DNA of 18,252 nt from CAJUOR01 sp964596105 (GCA_964596105.1 CAZQRT010000023.1:1-18252), one strand, 5' to 3'. Positions 6,625 to 14,592 are shown, numbered from the stretch's first letter. The notes: generated from the sequence alone by a model not told the origin. Translations and numbers: made by a program.

Positions 6625-8028
6625 TCAGCCTTCCAGCGTCTTCGCTTTTTCGACCGCCTCGTCGATGGTTCCGACGTTATGGAAAGCCTGCTCCGGTAAA
6701 TGATCCCACTTGCCGGCCAGAATCTCCTTAAAGCCGCGAATCGTCTCGGCGACCGGCACATACTTGCCCTCGGTGCCGGTAAACTGGCTGGCGACGGTAA
6801 ACGGCTGCGACAGGTAATTGCGCACGCGGCGCGCGCGGGCCACCGTCTGCTTGTCCTCATCGCTCAACTCTTCCATACCGAGAATGGCGATGATATCCTG
6901 AAGCTCCTGGAAACGCTGCAAAATCTGCTGCACCCCGTGCGCCACCTCATAATGCTCGCGGCCGACGATATTGGGATCAAGGGCGCGGCTGCTCGAATTC
7001 AGCGGATCCACCGCCGGATAAATTCCGAGCGCCGCGATCGAACGGTCAAGCACGACGCGGGCATCGAGATGGGTAAACGTGGTGGCCGGAGCCGGATCGG
7101 TCAAGTCATCCGCCGGGACATACACAGCCTGCACCGAGGTAATGGAACCCTGCTGCGTGCTCGTGATGCGCTCCTGCAGCTGGCCCATCTCGGTCGCCAG
7201 GGTCGGCTGATAACCGGCCTGGCTCGGCACCCGTCCCAGCAAGGCGGACACTTCACTGCCGGCCTGGGTAAAGCGGAAAATATTATCGATAAAAAGCAGA
7301 ACATCCTGATGCTGCTCATCGCGGAAATACTCGGCCATGGTCAGACCCGTCAGCCCGACACGAAGACGTGATCCCGGCGGTTCATTCATCTGGCCGAACA
7401 CCAGACAAGTCTTCGCCAGCACGCCGCTTTCCTTCATCTCATAATAAAGGTCATTGCCCTCACGGCTGCGCTCGCCGACCCCGGCGAACACGGAAATGCC
7501 GCCATGCTCAGTCGCGATGTTATTAATTAACTCCTGAATCAAAACCGTCTTGCCCACGCCGGCCCCACCGAACAGGCCGATCTTACCGCCCTTGATATAA
7601 GGACAGATCAGATCAATCACCTTGATGCCTGTCTCGAGGATCTCGGTCTCGGTACGCTGATCAGCATACGTCGGGGCGTCACGGTGAATCGGCATCTGTT
7701 TGGTTTCACCCTGCAAAGGACCCAGTTCATCGATGGTCTCGCCCAGCACATTGAACATTCGGCCCAGCGTCCCCGGTCCGACCGGAACACTGATCGGCGC
7801 CCCGGTATCCACCGCGTCCAGGCCCCGCACTAAGCCGTCCGTGGAGCCCATCGCGATACAGCGCACCGTGTCGTCGCCCATATGCTGCGCGACCTCAATC
7901 ACCAGGCGGGCATCGCCGTTCTTAACCTCGATGGCGGTATTCAGACTGGGTAAATGGCCGTCGTCGAAACGGACATCAACCACGGGCCCGACCGCTCTTG
8001 TGATTTTTCCGACATTCATCTTGGACAC
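6625..8028 (-). CDS. atpD: F1 ATP synthase beta subunit (catalytic)
   Basis: A 467-residue catalytic subunit. Walker A GGAGVGKT is at 154-161, the catalytic glutamate motif GERSREGND follows, Walker B is LLFIDNIFRF, and the alpha/beta signature PAVDPLNSSS is intact. Three beta with three alpha subunits form the F1 hexamer that makes ATP at the membrane. The start is ambiguous. The GTG at 8028 has AGGA six bases upstream, and an in-frame ATG at 8019 (giving MNVGKI) has GAAGGTG six bases upstream. Either gives a normal protein. It follows atpG by 8 bp and precedes atpC by 2 bp. Confidence 0.98.
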   Translation of the reverse strand: MSKMNVGKITRAVGPVVDVRFDDGHLPSLNTAIEVKNGDARLVIEVAQHMGDDTVRCIAMGSTDGLVRGLDAVDTGAPISVPVGPGTLGRMFNVLGETIDELGPLQGETKQMPIHRDAPTYADQRTETEILETGIKVIDLICPYIKGGKIGLFGGAGVGKTVLIQELINNIATEHGGISVFAGVGERSREGNDLYYEMKESGVLAKTCLVFGQMNEPPGSRLRVGLTGLTMAEYFRDEQHQDVLLFIDNIFRFTQAGSEVSALLGRVPSQAGYQPTLATEMGQLQERITSTQQGSITSVQAVYVPADDLTDPAPATTFTHLDARVVLDRSIAALGIYPAVDPLNSSSRALDPNIVGREHYEVAHGVQQILQRFQELQDIIAILGMEELSDEDKQTVARARRVRNYLSQPFTVASQFTGTEGKYVPVAETIRGFKEILAGKWDHLPEQAFHNVGTIDEAVEKAKTLEG

Positions 8029-8036
8029 CTTCTTTC

Positions 8037-8864
8037 CTATTGCACATTCGCGCCGGCGACAATCTCTGAAATCTCATTGGTAATCGCCGTCTGCCGCGCC
8101 TGATTATACTTCAACAGTAACTGTTCATTCAAATCTGTCGCGTTATCCGTCGCGTTCTCCATCGACGTGCGGCGGCTGGCATTCTCGCTGGTCACCGACT
8201 CCACCAGGTAGCCGTAGATCTCGGCCTGCAGATACATCGGCACAAGCTCATCGAGCACGGCCCCGGGATTCGGTTCAAAAGCCATGTATGTTTCACTGGA
8301 AGCAAGATTCTCTTTCGCCACTGGAAGCAGCTGCACACAGTGCGGGGTAAAGGTCAGATTATTCACAAACTCCGTGTAAATCACTTTGATCGCGCCGTAC
8401 GAGCCGTTTTTGTAGCCCTGCAAAAGATCGCGCACGAGCCCTCTGACCTCGCGAAAATCGAGATCACTGACGAGAGTGGCGTAATACGCCTCACCTTCCG
8501 GATAGCGCGAAACGCCTTTATTTCCCAGGCAATAAACCTGATCGCCATCCGCGATCGCGGTTCTGGCCAGCTTTAAGACATTGCTGTTGTACCCGCCGCA
8601 AAGCCCCAGACTGCTTGTGATCAGCACCACCGCGGCGCGGGGATTGTCATTTGCCCGCACATAAGGATGCTCATCCGCCTGGCCGGAAGCGAGAATCTCG
8701 GAAACCACGCTTTGCACCATGGTGTAATACGGCTTTTGCGCCGCTAACAGATTGTTCATCTTCCTTAGCTTGGAAGTGGCCACCAGCTGCATCGCCCGGG
8801 TAATCTTCCGGGTCGACTCCACCGACTTCATGCGCCGCTTGATCGCCTGCATGTTCCCCGGCAT
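8037..8864 (-). CDS. atpG: F1 ATP synthase gamma subunit
   Basis: A 275-residue gamma subunit, slightly shorter than the usual 285-290. The conserved N-terminal helix (M.AIKRRMKSVESTRKITRAMQLVA) and C-terminal helix (SRRTSMENATDNA...YNQARQTAITNEI.EIVAGA), which together form the rotor coiled coil, are both intact, as is SLGLCGGYN in the central domain. The ATG is two bases after atpA, with AAGGAGG seven bases upstream. Confidence 0.97.
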   Translation of the reverse strand: MPGNMQAIKRRMKSVESTRKITRAMQLVATSKLRKMNNLLAAQKPYYTMVQSVVSEILASGQADEHPYVRANDNPRAAVVLITSSLGLCGGYNSNVLKLARTAIADGDQVYCLGNKGVSRYPEGEAYYATLVSDLDFREVRGLVRDLLQGYKNGSYGAIKVIYTEFVNNLTFTPHCVQLLPVAKENLASSETYMAFEPNPGAVLDELVPMYLQAEIYGYLVESVTSENASRRTSMENATDNATDLNEQLLLKYNQARQTAITNEISEIVAGANVQ

Positions 8865-8866
8865 CG

Positions 8867-10390
8867 CTAAGCCTCCTTCGGCAAGGTATCCAGATAAGAG
8901 GCTTCCACCTTCGCCATGACGGACTTCAGCTCCGCTTCCAGTTCCGGGGAGATCTCCCGCCTGGTCATAATCTCCTGCTTGATATCGGCACTGATGGTAT
9001 CATACAGCACGTTCATAAAGTCTGTGACCCGATCAACCGGCAGGTTTTTGGTAAAGCCGTTTTTCAAGGCGAACAGAGAAATGACCTGCTCGGCGACACT
9101 GCGGCTTTCATACTGCGGCTGCACCAGCACGGCGCGCACCTTGCGGCCGTGATCGAGCACCATCCGGGTGGCATTGTCCAGATCAGAACCGAACTGCGCG
9201 AAAGCCTGCATCTCGGCAAACTGCGCCAGTTCCAGCTTCAAAGAGCCGGAAACCTGCTTCATCGCCTTGACCTGGGCGCTGCTGCCGACCCTGGATACCG
9301 ACAAGCCGGTATCGATGGCGGGACGGAAGCCGGAATTAAACAGATCCTGCTGCAGGAAAATCTGGCCGTCGGTAATCGAGATGACATTGGTCGGAATATA
9401 GGCGGAAATATCGCCGGCCTGAGTTTCGATAATCGGCAGGGCCGTGATCGAACCCCCGCCATACTCCTGATTCAGCTTGCAGGCCCGCTCTAACAGACGG
9501 GAGTGCAGATAGAACACATCACCGGGATAAGCCTCGCGTCCCGGCGGTCTTTTCAAAAGCAAGGACACGGTGCGGTAAGCGACAGCGTGCTTGCTTAAAT
9601 CATCATAAACAATTAAAACATCTTTGCCCTGCTCCAGCCATTCCTCGCCGATCGCGCAGCCGGCGTAAGGCGCGATATACTGGATCGGGGCCAGCTCGCT
9701 GGCCGAAGCCAGCACGACCGTGGTATAAGCCATCGCCCCGCCCTGTTTGAGGCGCTCCACGATTTGCGCGACCGTGGAGTTCTTCTGGCCGATGGCGACA
9801 TAAATGCAGTAAACATTCTCATTTTTCTGATTGAGGATGGTATCGATCGCGATCGCGGTCTTGCCGGTCTGGCGGTCGCCGATAATCAGCTCACGCTGGC
9901 CGCGGCCGATGGGAATGATCGCGTCAATCGACGTGATGCCGGTCTGCAAAGGCTGATTGACCGACTCGCGGGTCATGACACCCGGCGCCACCCTTTCGAT
10001 AGGGCGCGTCTTCGTCGCGTTAATCGGTCCCTCGCCGTCGATCGGCTGTCCTAACGGATTCACGACCCGTCCCAGCAGTTCATCCCCGACCGGAACCTCG
10101 ATAATCCGCCCGGTGCGCCTGACCTCGTCGCCCTCTTTAATCAGCGTATCACTGCCCAATAGCACCGCGCCGACATATTCTTCTTCCAGGTTCATGACCA
10201 TGCCATAGACCCCGTGCGGGAAAGCCAGAAGCTCCCCTAACATGGCGTCCTGTAAACCATGAACCAGGCTGACGCCGTCGCCGACCGTCATCACGGTGCC
10301 GACATCCTTCATCTGGATGACATCGTCATAGTGACGGATCTGCTCCTTGATGATCGCGCTGATTTCATCTGGTCTGAGTGCCACGTTCAT
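8867..10390 (-). CDS. atpA: F1 ATP synthase alpha subunit
   Basis: A 507-residue regulatory nucleotide-binding subunit. The P-loop GDRQTGKT is at 171-178, the signature PAIDTGLSVS and the arginine-finger segment SVSRVGSSAQ are present, and length is typical. I chose the ATG at 10390. AGGAAG sits six bases upstream and the codon overlaps the atpH stop as TGATG. The longer frame starting with GTG at 10393 leaves only a three-base spacer. Confidence 0.98.
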   Translation of the reverse strand: MNVALRPDEISAIIKEQIRHYDDVIQMKDVGTVMTVGDGVSLVHGLQDAMLGELLAFPHGVYGMVMNLEEEYVGAVLLGSDTLIKEGDEVRRTGRIIEVPVGDELLGRVVNPLGQPIDGEGPINATKTRPIERVAPGVMTRESVNQPLQTGITSIDAIIPIGRGQRELIIGDRQTGKTAIAIDTILNQKNENVYCIYVAIGQKNSTVAQIVERLKQGGAMAYTTVVLASASELAPIQYIAPYAGCAIGEEWLEQGKDVLIVYDDLSKHAVAYRTVSLLLKRPPGREAYPGDVFYLHSRLLERACKLNQEYGGGSITALPIIETQAGDISAYIPTNVISITDGQIFLQQDLFNSGFRPAIDTGLSVSRVGSSAQVKAMKQVSGSLKLELAQFAEMQAFAQFGSDLDNATRMVLDHGRKVRAVLVQPQYESRSVAEQVISLFALKNGFTKNLPVDRVTDFMNVLYDTISADIKQEIMTRREISPELEAELKSVMAKVEASYLDTLPKEA

Positions 10391-10923
10391 CACCTGCTTC
10401 CTTTCAATAATTCATTCTTCAAAAGCGTCATTTTATTTTTCAGAGAACCGTCGTAGACATGATCGTGCACGACCACTTTCACGCCCGATAACAGCTCCTT
10501 GTCAAGAATCGCGTTCAGTTTGACCGTCATGCCCTCTTTTTTGCTGACGGCGCCCTCCAGGCGGGAAATCTCCTCCGCGCTTAAAGGCAGGGCCGTATAG
10601 ACGTCCCCGTGAATGATCTTCCGGGCCTGTTCATAGCGGTCCCGGAAATCCGCGATGATTTCCTTAAAAGAAGAAAAGCGCTCCTTACGGATCAATAGCT
10701 TACTGAAGGACAAAACATAATCCGGCACACTGCCGCTAAAGCACTGTTCCAGAAGGTCCAGGCGCGCTTCTTTGCTGATCATGGGCTGACCGAAAAAAGC
10801 GATCGCCTCACGGTCGAGGCTCGCCGCCATAAACTGCAAAGCCTGCCAGTATCCGTCAAGATCATCCTGTTCCTCAGCCAGCTCAAACAGGGCCAGCCCG
10901 TAACTTTTCGCCACGCTCTCCAT
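10390..10923 (-). CDS. atpH: ATP synthase delta subunit
   Basis: A 177-residue delta (OSCP-like) subunit that joins F1 to the peripheral stalk. It has an N-terminal helical bundle (SYGLALFELAEEQ near the start) and a C-terminal segment with LLSGVKVVVHDHVYDGSLKNKM, matching the family G-x-x-x-x-V-x-D...DGS pattern near the C-terminus. Its ATG overlaps the atpF stop as TAATG, and its stop overlaps the atpA start. The ribosome binding site is modest (GAGG, ten bases upstream), consistent with translational coupling. Confidence 0.95.
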   Translation of the reverse strand: MESVAKSYGLALFELAEEQDDLDGYWQALQFMAASLDREAIAFFGQPMISKEARLDLLEQCFSGSVPDYVLSFSKLLIRKERFSSFKEIIADFRDRYEQARKIIHGDVYTALPLSAEEISRLEGAVSKKEGMTVKLNAILDKELLSGVKVVVHDHVYDGSLKNKMTLLKNELLKGSR

Positions 10924-11426
10924 TACCGGCTAACCTCGCTGACAAAATCCTCCACTAAACCGCGGTGGGTATTCTCGTCGATTTCCTTTTCGACGATCTT
11001 GCCGGCGGCCGCCATCGCGACTTCCACGATCTCGTCATGCATCTGATCTTTAGCGGCCTGACGCTCGCTGGCAATCTGCCGCTCCGCCATCTCAAGACGG
11101 CTGGCCGCTTCCGCTTTGGCCGCGGCGATCATCTCGTCGCCCTGCAATTGCGCGTCAGCCTTGGCTTTTTCGAGGGTCTCGCGATATTCCCTGGCGCCTT
11201 CCCGGGCCAGCTTTTCGCTTTCCTCCATATGGAGCCGGGCCTGTTCGTTCATATCCCTGGCCTCGGAAAGATTATTCTCGATAAACTCCGCCCGTTTCGC
11301 CAGATAATTTTGCAGCGGGCCGTACAGAAACTTTTTGAAGAAGAAAAGCAGGACGCCGGTTGACATGAGCTGGACAATCATGGTGGTGATGTTCGGGAAC
11401 AGTTTTCCCGCGATATCCACTTCCAT
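10923..11426 (-). CDS. atpF: ATP synthase b subunit
   Basis: A 167-residue peripheral-stalk subunit. One N-terminal membrane helix (about 12-32, with the FFFKKFLYGPLQNYLAKR junction seen in Bacillota b subunits) is followed by a long charged coiled coil rich in Ala, Glu, Lys and Gln, and a C-terminal region that binds delta. Only one b-type gene is present, so the stalk is a b homodimer. GGAGGG is five bases upstream of the ATG. Confidence 0.96.
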   Translation of the reverse strand: MEVDIAGKLFPNITTMIVQLMSTGVLLFFFKKFLYGPLQNYLAKRAEFIENNLSEARDMNEQARLHMEESEKLAREGAREYRETLEKAKADAQLQGDEMIAAAKAEAASRLEMAERQIASERQAAKDQMHDEIVEVAMAAAGKIVEKEIDENTHRGLVEDFVSEVSR

Positions 11427-11447
11427 AAAATCCCTCCAGGCTTCCGG

Positions 11448-11675
11448 TTAGAAAATAAACAACAAAATAAACGCAATCAAAAGACCGTAAATAGCGACGG
11501 TTTCGGTAATACCGCAGCCGACGATCATCATCAGACGGATCTTGCCTTCCGCTTCGGGATTGCGGCCTACCGCTTCAACCGCCTTGCTGGCGCATAAACC
11601 TTCTCCCAGCGCGGTAAACATACCGGCACATACCGCAATCGCGGCGGCAATCGCAATTAATCCTTCGTTTGTCAT
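11448..11675 (-). CDS. atpE: ATP synthase c subunit, probable two-carboxylate Na+ type
   Basis: A 75-residue hairpin of two membrane helices joined by the conserved RNPEAEGK loop. The ion-binding glutamate is E58, followed by T59, with Y63 conserved (ITETVAIY). Helix 1 carries a second glutamate, E25, in the position of Q32 of Ilyobacter tartaricus. The E25-E58 spacing of 33 equals Q32-E65 of that protein and E32-E65 of Fusobacterium nucleatum, whose two-carboxylate ring is Na+-driven. Thr after the glutamate can supply the hydroxyl ligand given by Ser66 there. Na+ coupling is inferred, not proven. Three cysteines (16, 28, 54) are unusual. AAGGAGG lies ten bases upstream. Confidence 0.97.
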   Translation of the reverse strand: MTNEGLIAIAAAIAVCAGMFTALGEGLCASKAVEAVGRNPEAEGKIRLMMIVGCGITETVAIYGLLIAFILLFIF

Positions 11676-11697
11676 TTTTTAATTTCCTCCTTTTTAA

Positions 11698-12363
11698 CTA
11701 TGCTTCCATCGCGATGTAGACACTGGACAGTGTCACGAAGATAAAGGTCTGCAGGAATCCTGCGAACAGATCAAAATAAGCGTGCAGCACCGGGGTTATA
11801 AACGGAGCCACGATATTGATCGGAATAAACGAGAATATCAGTCCGGACAAATATCCTGTCGCCATATAGACCAGCGACATCAAAATACTGCCGGAGACGA
11901 TATTGCCGAAAAGACGCATCGATAATGAGATCAGCGGCGCCAGCGCGGAGAGAATATTGGTCGGCGGCCAGATCAGCTCTTTGATGTACTTGAACGTGCC
12001 CTTGGTTTTCCAGGCCGTCATCTGGGTTAAGGTAAAGGTGATCAAACCCAGCGACAGGGTGATGCTGAAATTGCTGGTGGGGGACTCCAGGCAGAACAGC
12101 CCGGAGATATTGGACAAGAATATGAACACCGCCAGGCATGAGAAATAAGGCGTCAGGCGTTTGCGGAGTTTCACATTCGGGAAAATGGAATCAAAAAAGT
12201 TCTGAAACATTCCTAAGACGTACTCGACCGCCGTCACCAGCTTATTGGGGGTTTTTAACGGATCGGCTTTCTTGATCTGCGCCCCTAAAAAAACAAACAG
12301 GATGCATAACAGAACGGTGATGATCAAAGAAGAGACGATTTCAGGTTGAATCGTGATATGCAT
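11698..12363 (-). CDS. atpB: ATP synthase a subunit
   Basis: A 221-residue membrane stator subunit with five or six helices. The essential arginine is R150 in SLSMRLFGNIVSG, and the last helices carry PVLHAYFDLFAGFLQTFIF, a typical Bacillota a subunit signature. Together with the c ring it forms the ion path. Start: the longest frame begins at GTG 12372, but that codon lies inside a full AAGGAGGTGA ribosome binding site that points to the ATG at 12363 with a spacer of about eight bases, so the ATG is chosen. The ribosome binding site overlaps the end of atpI. Confidence 0.96.
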   Translation of the reverse strand: MHITIQPEIVSSLIITVLLCILFVFLGAQIKKADPLKTPNKLVTAVEYVLGMFQNFFDSIFPNVKLRKRLTPYFSCLAVFIFLSNISGLFCLESPTSNFSITLSLGLITFTLTQMTAWKTKGTFKYIKELIWPPTNILSALAPLISLSMRLFGNIVSGSILMSLVYMATGYLSGLIFSFIPINIVAPFITPVLHAYFDLFAGFLQTFIFVTLSSVYIAMEA

Positions 12364-12368
12364 AAACT

Positions 12369-12701
12369 TCACCTCCTTAAAAGCGCCATGCGAAACAGCG
12401 TGAGCTTAAAGCAAAGATAGCCAACGGCAACGCCAAACAGATTGAACTTTAAACGGACCGCTAATAGAAAGCCTAAAGCGTAAAGGCCGATTTTAAAAAC
12501 GCTTAAAAGCCCGCCCCAGTAGCCGGCGTGCCGCCCCGCCAGAAGGGCCGTGTAGCAAAACTCATCCAGCCGCATGATCAATAGGGAAACGAGAAAGCCT
12601 GATAAAAAGCCGAGAAAAATGTCGGCATGAAACGTCAGTAAAGCCACCCCGCTTAAGACCAGACCGGTTTTGACGGTTTCTTTATAGAGGTTTTCCATCA
12701 T
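12369..12701 (-). CDS. atpI: ATP synthase accessory protein AtpI (subunit I)
   Basis: A protein of about 110 residues with four predicted membrane helices and little else, matching subunit I (PF03899) in size and in its position directly before atpB. In some bacteria AtpI assists c-ring assembly or Mg2+ supply, and it is often dispensable. Start: three Met codons lie close together. GGGAG directly abuts the first (12707), is six bases from the second (12701) and nine from the third (12698), so 12701 is preferred. It overlaps the end of atpZ. Confidence 0.8.
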   Translation of the reverse strand: MMENLYKETVKTGLVLSGVALLTFHADIFLGFLSGFLVSLLIMRLDEFCYTALLAGRHAGYWGGLLSVFKIGLYALGFLLAVRLKFNLFGVAVGYLCFKLTLFRMALLRR

Positions 12702-12897
12702 CTTCATCTCCCAAATGAATCAACAGGCTGAAGGTTCTTTTAATTCCCCACAAAGATAATACAATCACAAACAGACCTTTCAGATGAAACAGTTTATCAA
12801 GAAAAAGCCCGGCCAGCACACTCAAAAGCATCGTCCCGAAAATATCATAGGCGATGGCCAGCACCTGGGCGATGATCTTAGCGGTTTTCGGTGCCAA
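12682..12897 (-). CDS. AtpZ-like small membrane protein (F0F1 ATPase gene 1 family), TTG start proposed
   Basis: A 71-residue protein with two membrane helices in the order seen in AtpZ (a first helix ending LLSVLAGLFLDKLF, then a second helix, then an acidic tail GDEDDGKPL). It precedes atpI, as atpZ does in other atp operons, where the pair has been linked to Mg2+ or Ca2+ supply. The longest frame starts at 12960, deep inside upp, and its first 21 residues look like a shadow of the upp frame. A TTG at 12897 with a GGGGG run about nine bases upstream overlaps upp by only 20 bp and begins just before the first helix, so I propose it. Start and symbol remain uncertain. Confidence 0.62.
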   Translation of the reverse strand: MAPKTAKIIAQVLAIAYDIFGTMLLSVLAGLFLDKLFHLKGLFVIVLSLWGIKRTFSLLIHLGDEDDGKPL

Positions 12898-13504
12898 ACA
12901 GACGATCCCCCGCGTCTCCCAGGCCCGGCAGGATATAGCCGTGTTCGTTGAGCCCGTCATCCTGGCAGACGGCCACGATGTTCACGTCGGGATGGACATC
13001 GCTGAGTTTTTGCAGTCCTTCAGGAGCCGCCACCAGGCAGGCCATCGTGATGCTTTTTGGCTTCAGCTTTTTGATTTCGCTGATGGCGTCACAGGCGCTG
13101 CCGCCGGTCGCCAGCATCGGATCGAGCACGATAACATCCGCCGCTCCTACATCATCGGGGAATTTGGCGTAATAAGTTTCGGGGATAAGAGTCTCTTCAT
13201 CCCGGGCCATGCCGATCATGCCGACCTGGGCTTCCGGGATCATGGTTGTAAAGCCCTCTAAGAATCCCAGTCCCGCTCTTAAGATCGGCACCAGCACCAG
13301 GGGTCTGGCCATGGTGTAGCCGGTTGTCTTCTGCAAAGGTGTTTCGATACTTGTTTCCTTAACCGCCAAATTTGCAGTCACTTCATAAGCCAGCAGCATC
13401 GCGACCTCGTCGAGGGTTTTCTTAAACTGGTGCTGAGTGGTGTTTTTATCCCTTAAGATGGTCATTTTAATCTGGCATAAGGGATGGTTTAATATTTTAA
13501 TCAT
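12878..13504 (-). CDS. upp: Uracil phosphoribosyltransferase
   Basis: A 208-residue UPRTase that makes UMP from uracil and PRPP. The PRPP-binding motif DPMLATGGSA is at 128-137, VPILRAGLG at 72-80, and the uracil-binding C-terminal block GYILPGLGDAGDR ends at 201. Length is typical (about 209). The longer frame starts at a TTG (13513). The ATG at 13504 gives the family-like N-terminus MIKILNHPL and overlaps the rpiB end by 8 bp. Neither has a strong ribosome binding site, so it is probably translated by coupling to rpiB. In Bacillus upp also sits directly before the atp genes. Confidence 0.96.
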   Translation of the reverse strand: MIKILNHPLCQIKMTILRDKNTTQHQFKKTLDEVAMLLAYEVTANLAVKETSIETPLQKTTGYTMARPLVLVPILRAGLGFLEGFTTMIPEAQVGMIGMARDEETLIPETYYAKFPDDVGAADVIVLDPMLATGGSACDAISEIKKLKPKSITMACLVAAPEGLQKLSDVHPDVNIVAVCQDDGLNEHGYILPGLGDAGDRLFGTENR

Positions 13505-13940
13505 AATCTTCAATCGCCATCAGTTTCTGAATGCGGATATCGTGGCGTCCTCCTTCATAAGCGGTATTCATAAAAGCGTGCAAAATCTCAATGGCCGGTC
13601 CCGGTCCGATCACCCGCTGTCCCATCGCGAGCATGTTGGCGTCGTTATGAGCCCGGGTGGCCTTGGCGCTAAAGACATCGTGGCATAAAGCGCAGCGGAT
13701 GCCGTGAACTTTGTTGCAGGTCATGCTGATGCCGATGCCGGTCCCGCAGACCACCACGCCTCTCTCACAGATCCCGTCCGCCACCGCTTTGGCCGCTTTG
13801 TAGCCGTAATCGGGGTAGTCCACCGCTTCTTCGCTGTCGGTGCCGTAGTCGATGACTTCGTAGCCCATGCTCTCCAGCTCCTGTTTTAATAAAAGTTTCA
13901 GCTGTAATCCGCCATGATCACAGGCCATTGCGATTTTCAT
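13497..13940 (-). CDS. rpiB: Ribose-5-phosphate isomerase B
   Basis: A 147-residue RpiB that interconverts ribose-5-phosphate and ribulose-5-phosphate. The family start MKIAMACDHGG (D8, H9), the active-site cysteine C65 followed by GTGIG, and the late NMLAMGQR block are all present. The longest frame begins at 13955, but GAGGAGG is six bases before the ATG at 13940, which also gives the normal N-terminus. It overlaps ywlC by 23 bp and upp by 8 bp. In B. subtilis the equivalent ywlF lies between ywlC and upp. The intervening genes there (ywlD, ywlE, ywlG, glyA) are missing here. Confidence 0.95.
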   Translation of the reverse strand: MKIAMACDHGGLQLKLLLKQELESMGYEVIDYGTDSEEAVDYPDYGYKAAKAVADGICERGVVVCGTGIGISMTCNKVHGIRCALCHDVFSAKATRAHNDANMLAMGQRVIGPGPAIEILHAFMNTAYEGGRHDIRIQKLMAIEDYD

Positions 13941-14535
13941 AGAGAACCTCCTCAATCATTTCCATGGTGACCGGTCCCGCTCTGACAATACGGAATTTTA
14001 TACAGTCCAGAATCGTGCTGGGCTTTCCCGCCCCGGCCGGACCGTTCACGATCAGCGGGATTTTCCCGTTCATTTTTTCATAAGCTTCCGTAAAATTACG
14101 GGCCGGAATATCCCCGCTGACGTTACAGGACGGTACCAGTAATGGTTCCCGCAATGCCTGCAACAGGCGCAAAACAAAGGGATGATCCGGACAGCGGCAT
14201 CCGATGGTATCTAAACCCGCGGTAAGAAAAGCGGGAATAATATCTTTCTTAGGCAGAAGGACCGTTAATGGTCCGGGCATGAAGCGCGCCATAATAGCGG
14301 CATCGCGCGGGCTGACTTCCGCCAGCTGACAGGCGTACTGCCAGTCTGGGATCATGAAGGTATAGGGCTTGTCGGCGGGGCGCTGCTTGACCTCATTGAG
14401 GCGCGCCAGGGCGTCCTGACGAACGATGACACCTAAACCGTAAACGGTCTCGGTGGGAAAAGCGATCACCTGCCCCTGTTTTAAAAGCTCCAAAACTTGA
14501 TCCATGTCGCATTCATTGACGATCCGCGTGATCAC
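13918..14535 (-). CDS. tsaC: L-threonylcarbamoyladenylate synthase (TsaC/YwlC, short Sua5 form)
   Basis: A 205-residue YrdC-fold enzyme that makes threonylcarbamoyl-AMP from threonine, bicarbonate and ATP for the tRNA t6A37 modification. PTETVYGLG is at 27-35, the KxR motif is K50/R52, and the matching SxN motif is S136/N138 (PSCNVSG). It lacks the C-terminal Sua5 domain, so it is the short TsaC type. The start is a GTG with GGAG eight bases upstream. It is the first gene of the long atp-containing operon, and the tsaB, tsaD and tsaE partners are not in the window. In B. subtilis ywlC has the same position upstream of rpiB and upp. Confidence 0.93.
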   Translation of the reverse strand: MITRIVNECDMDQVLELLKQGQVIAFPTETVYGLGVIVRQDALARLNEVKQRPADKPYTFMIPDWQYACQLAEVSPRDAAIMARFMPGPLTVLLPKKDIIPAFLTAGLDTIGCRCPDHPFVLRLLQALREPLLVPSCNVSGDIPARNFTEAYEKMNGKIPLIVNGPAGAGKPSTILDCIKFRIVRAGPVTMEMIEEVLYENRNGL

Positions 14536-14556
14536 ACCATCATCTCCATAGTGGCT

Positions 14557-14565
14557 ATTTTAACA
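14557..14565 (-). promoter_or_regulatory. Candidate extended -10 for the ywlC-rpiB-upp-atp operon
   Basis: The minus strand reads TGTTAAAAT, an extended -10 with TAAAAT at 14557-14562, 21 bp before the ywlC GTG. The -35 region is T-rich without a clear TTGACA. Genes downstream leave no gap larger than about 22 bp, so this may serve the whole 13-gene run. Confidence 0.4.
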
Positions 14566-14586
14566 TAAGACCTCTAAAAAAAACAG

Positions 14587-14592
14587 TATAAT
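14587..14592 (+). promoter_or_regulatory. Candidate -10 box for the MFS transporter gene
   Basis: A perfect TATAAT lies 53 bp before the ATG at 14646. No good -35 is seen at 16-18 bp. It diverges from the ywlC candidate promoter 30 bp away, so the two may compete for the same -35 region. Confidence 0.4.

Noticed and set aside
6700..7371. 223-residue plus-strand frame within atpD
   Set aside because: It is antisense to an intact catalytic subunit gene, with His/Arg/Leu-rich low-sense composition and no family features.
1102..9856. Octamer palindrome GCGATCGC at 1102, 8551 and 9849
   Set aside because: It resembles the cyanobacterial HIP1 site, but all three copies are in coding DNA where ATC-GCG codon pairs (Ile-Ala) are frequent. 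Three copies are not enough to claim a repeat family.
12364..12372. GTG start for atpB at 12372
   Set aside because: The codon is part of the AAGGAGGTGA ribosome binding site itself, which is correctly spaced for the ATG at 12363.
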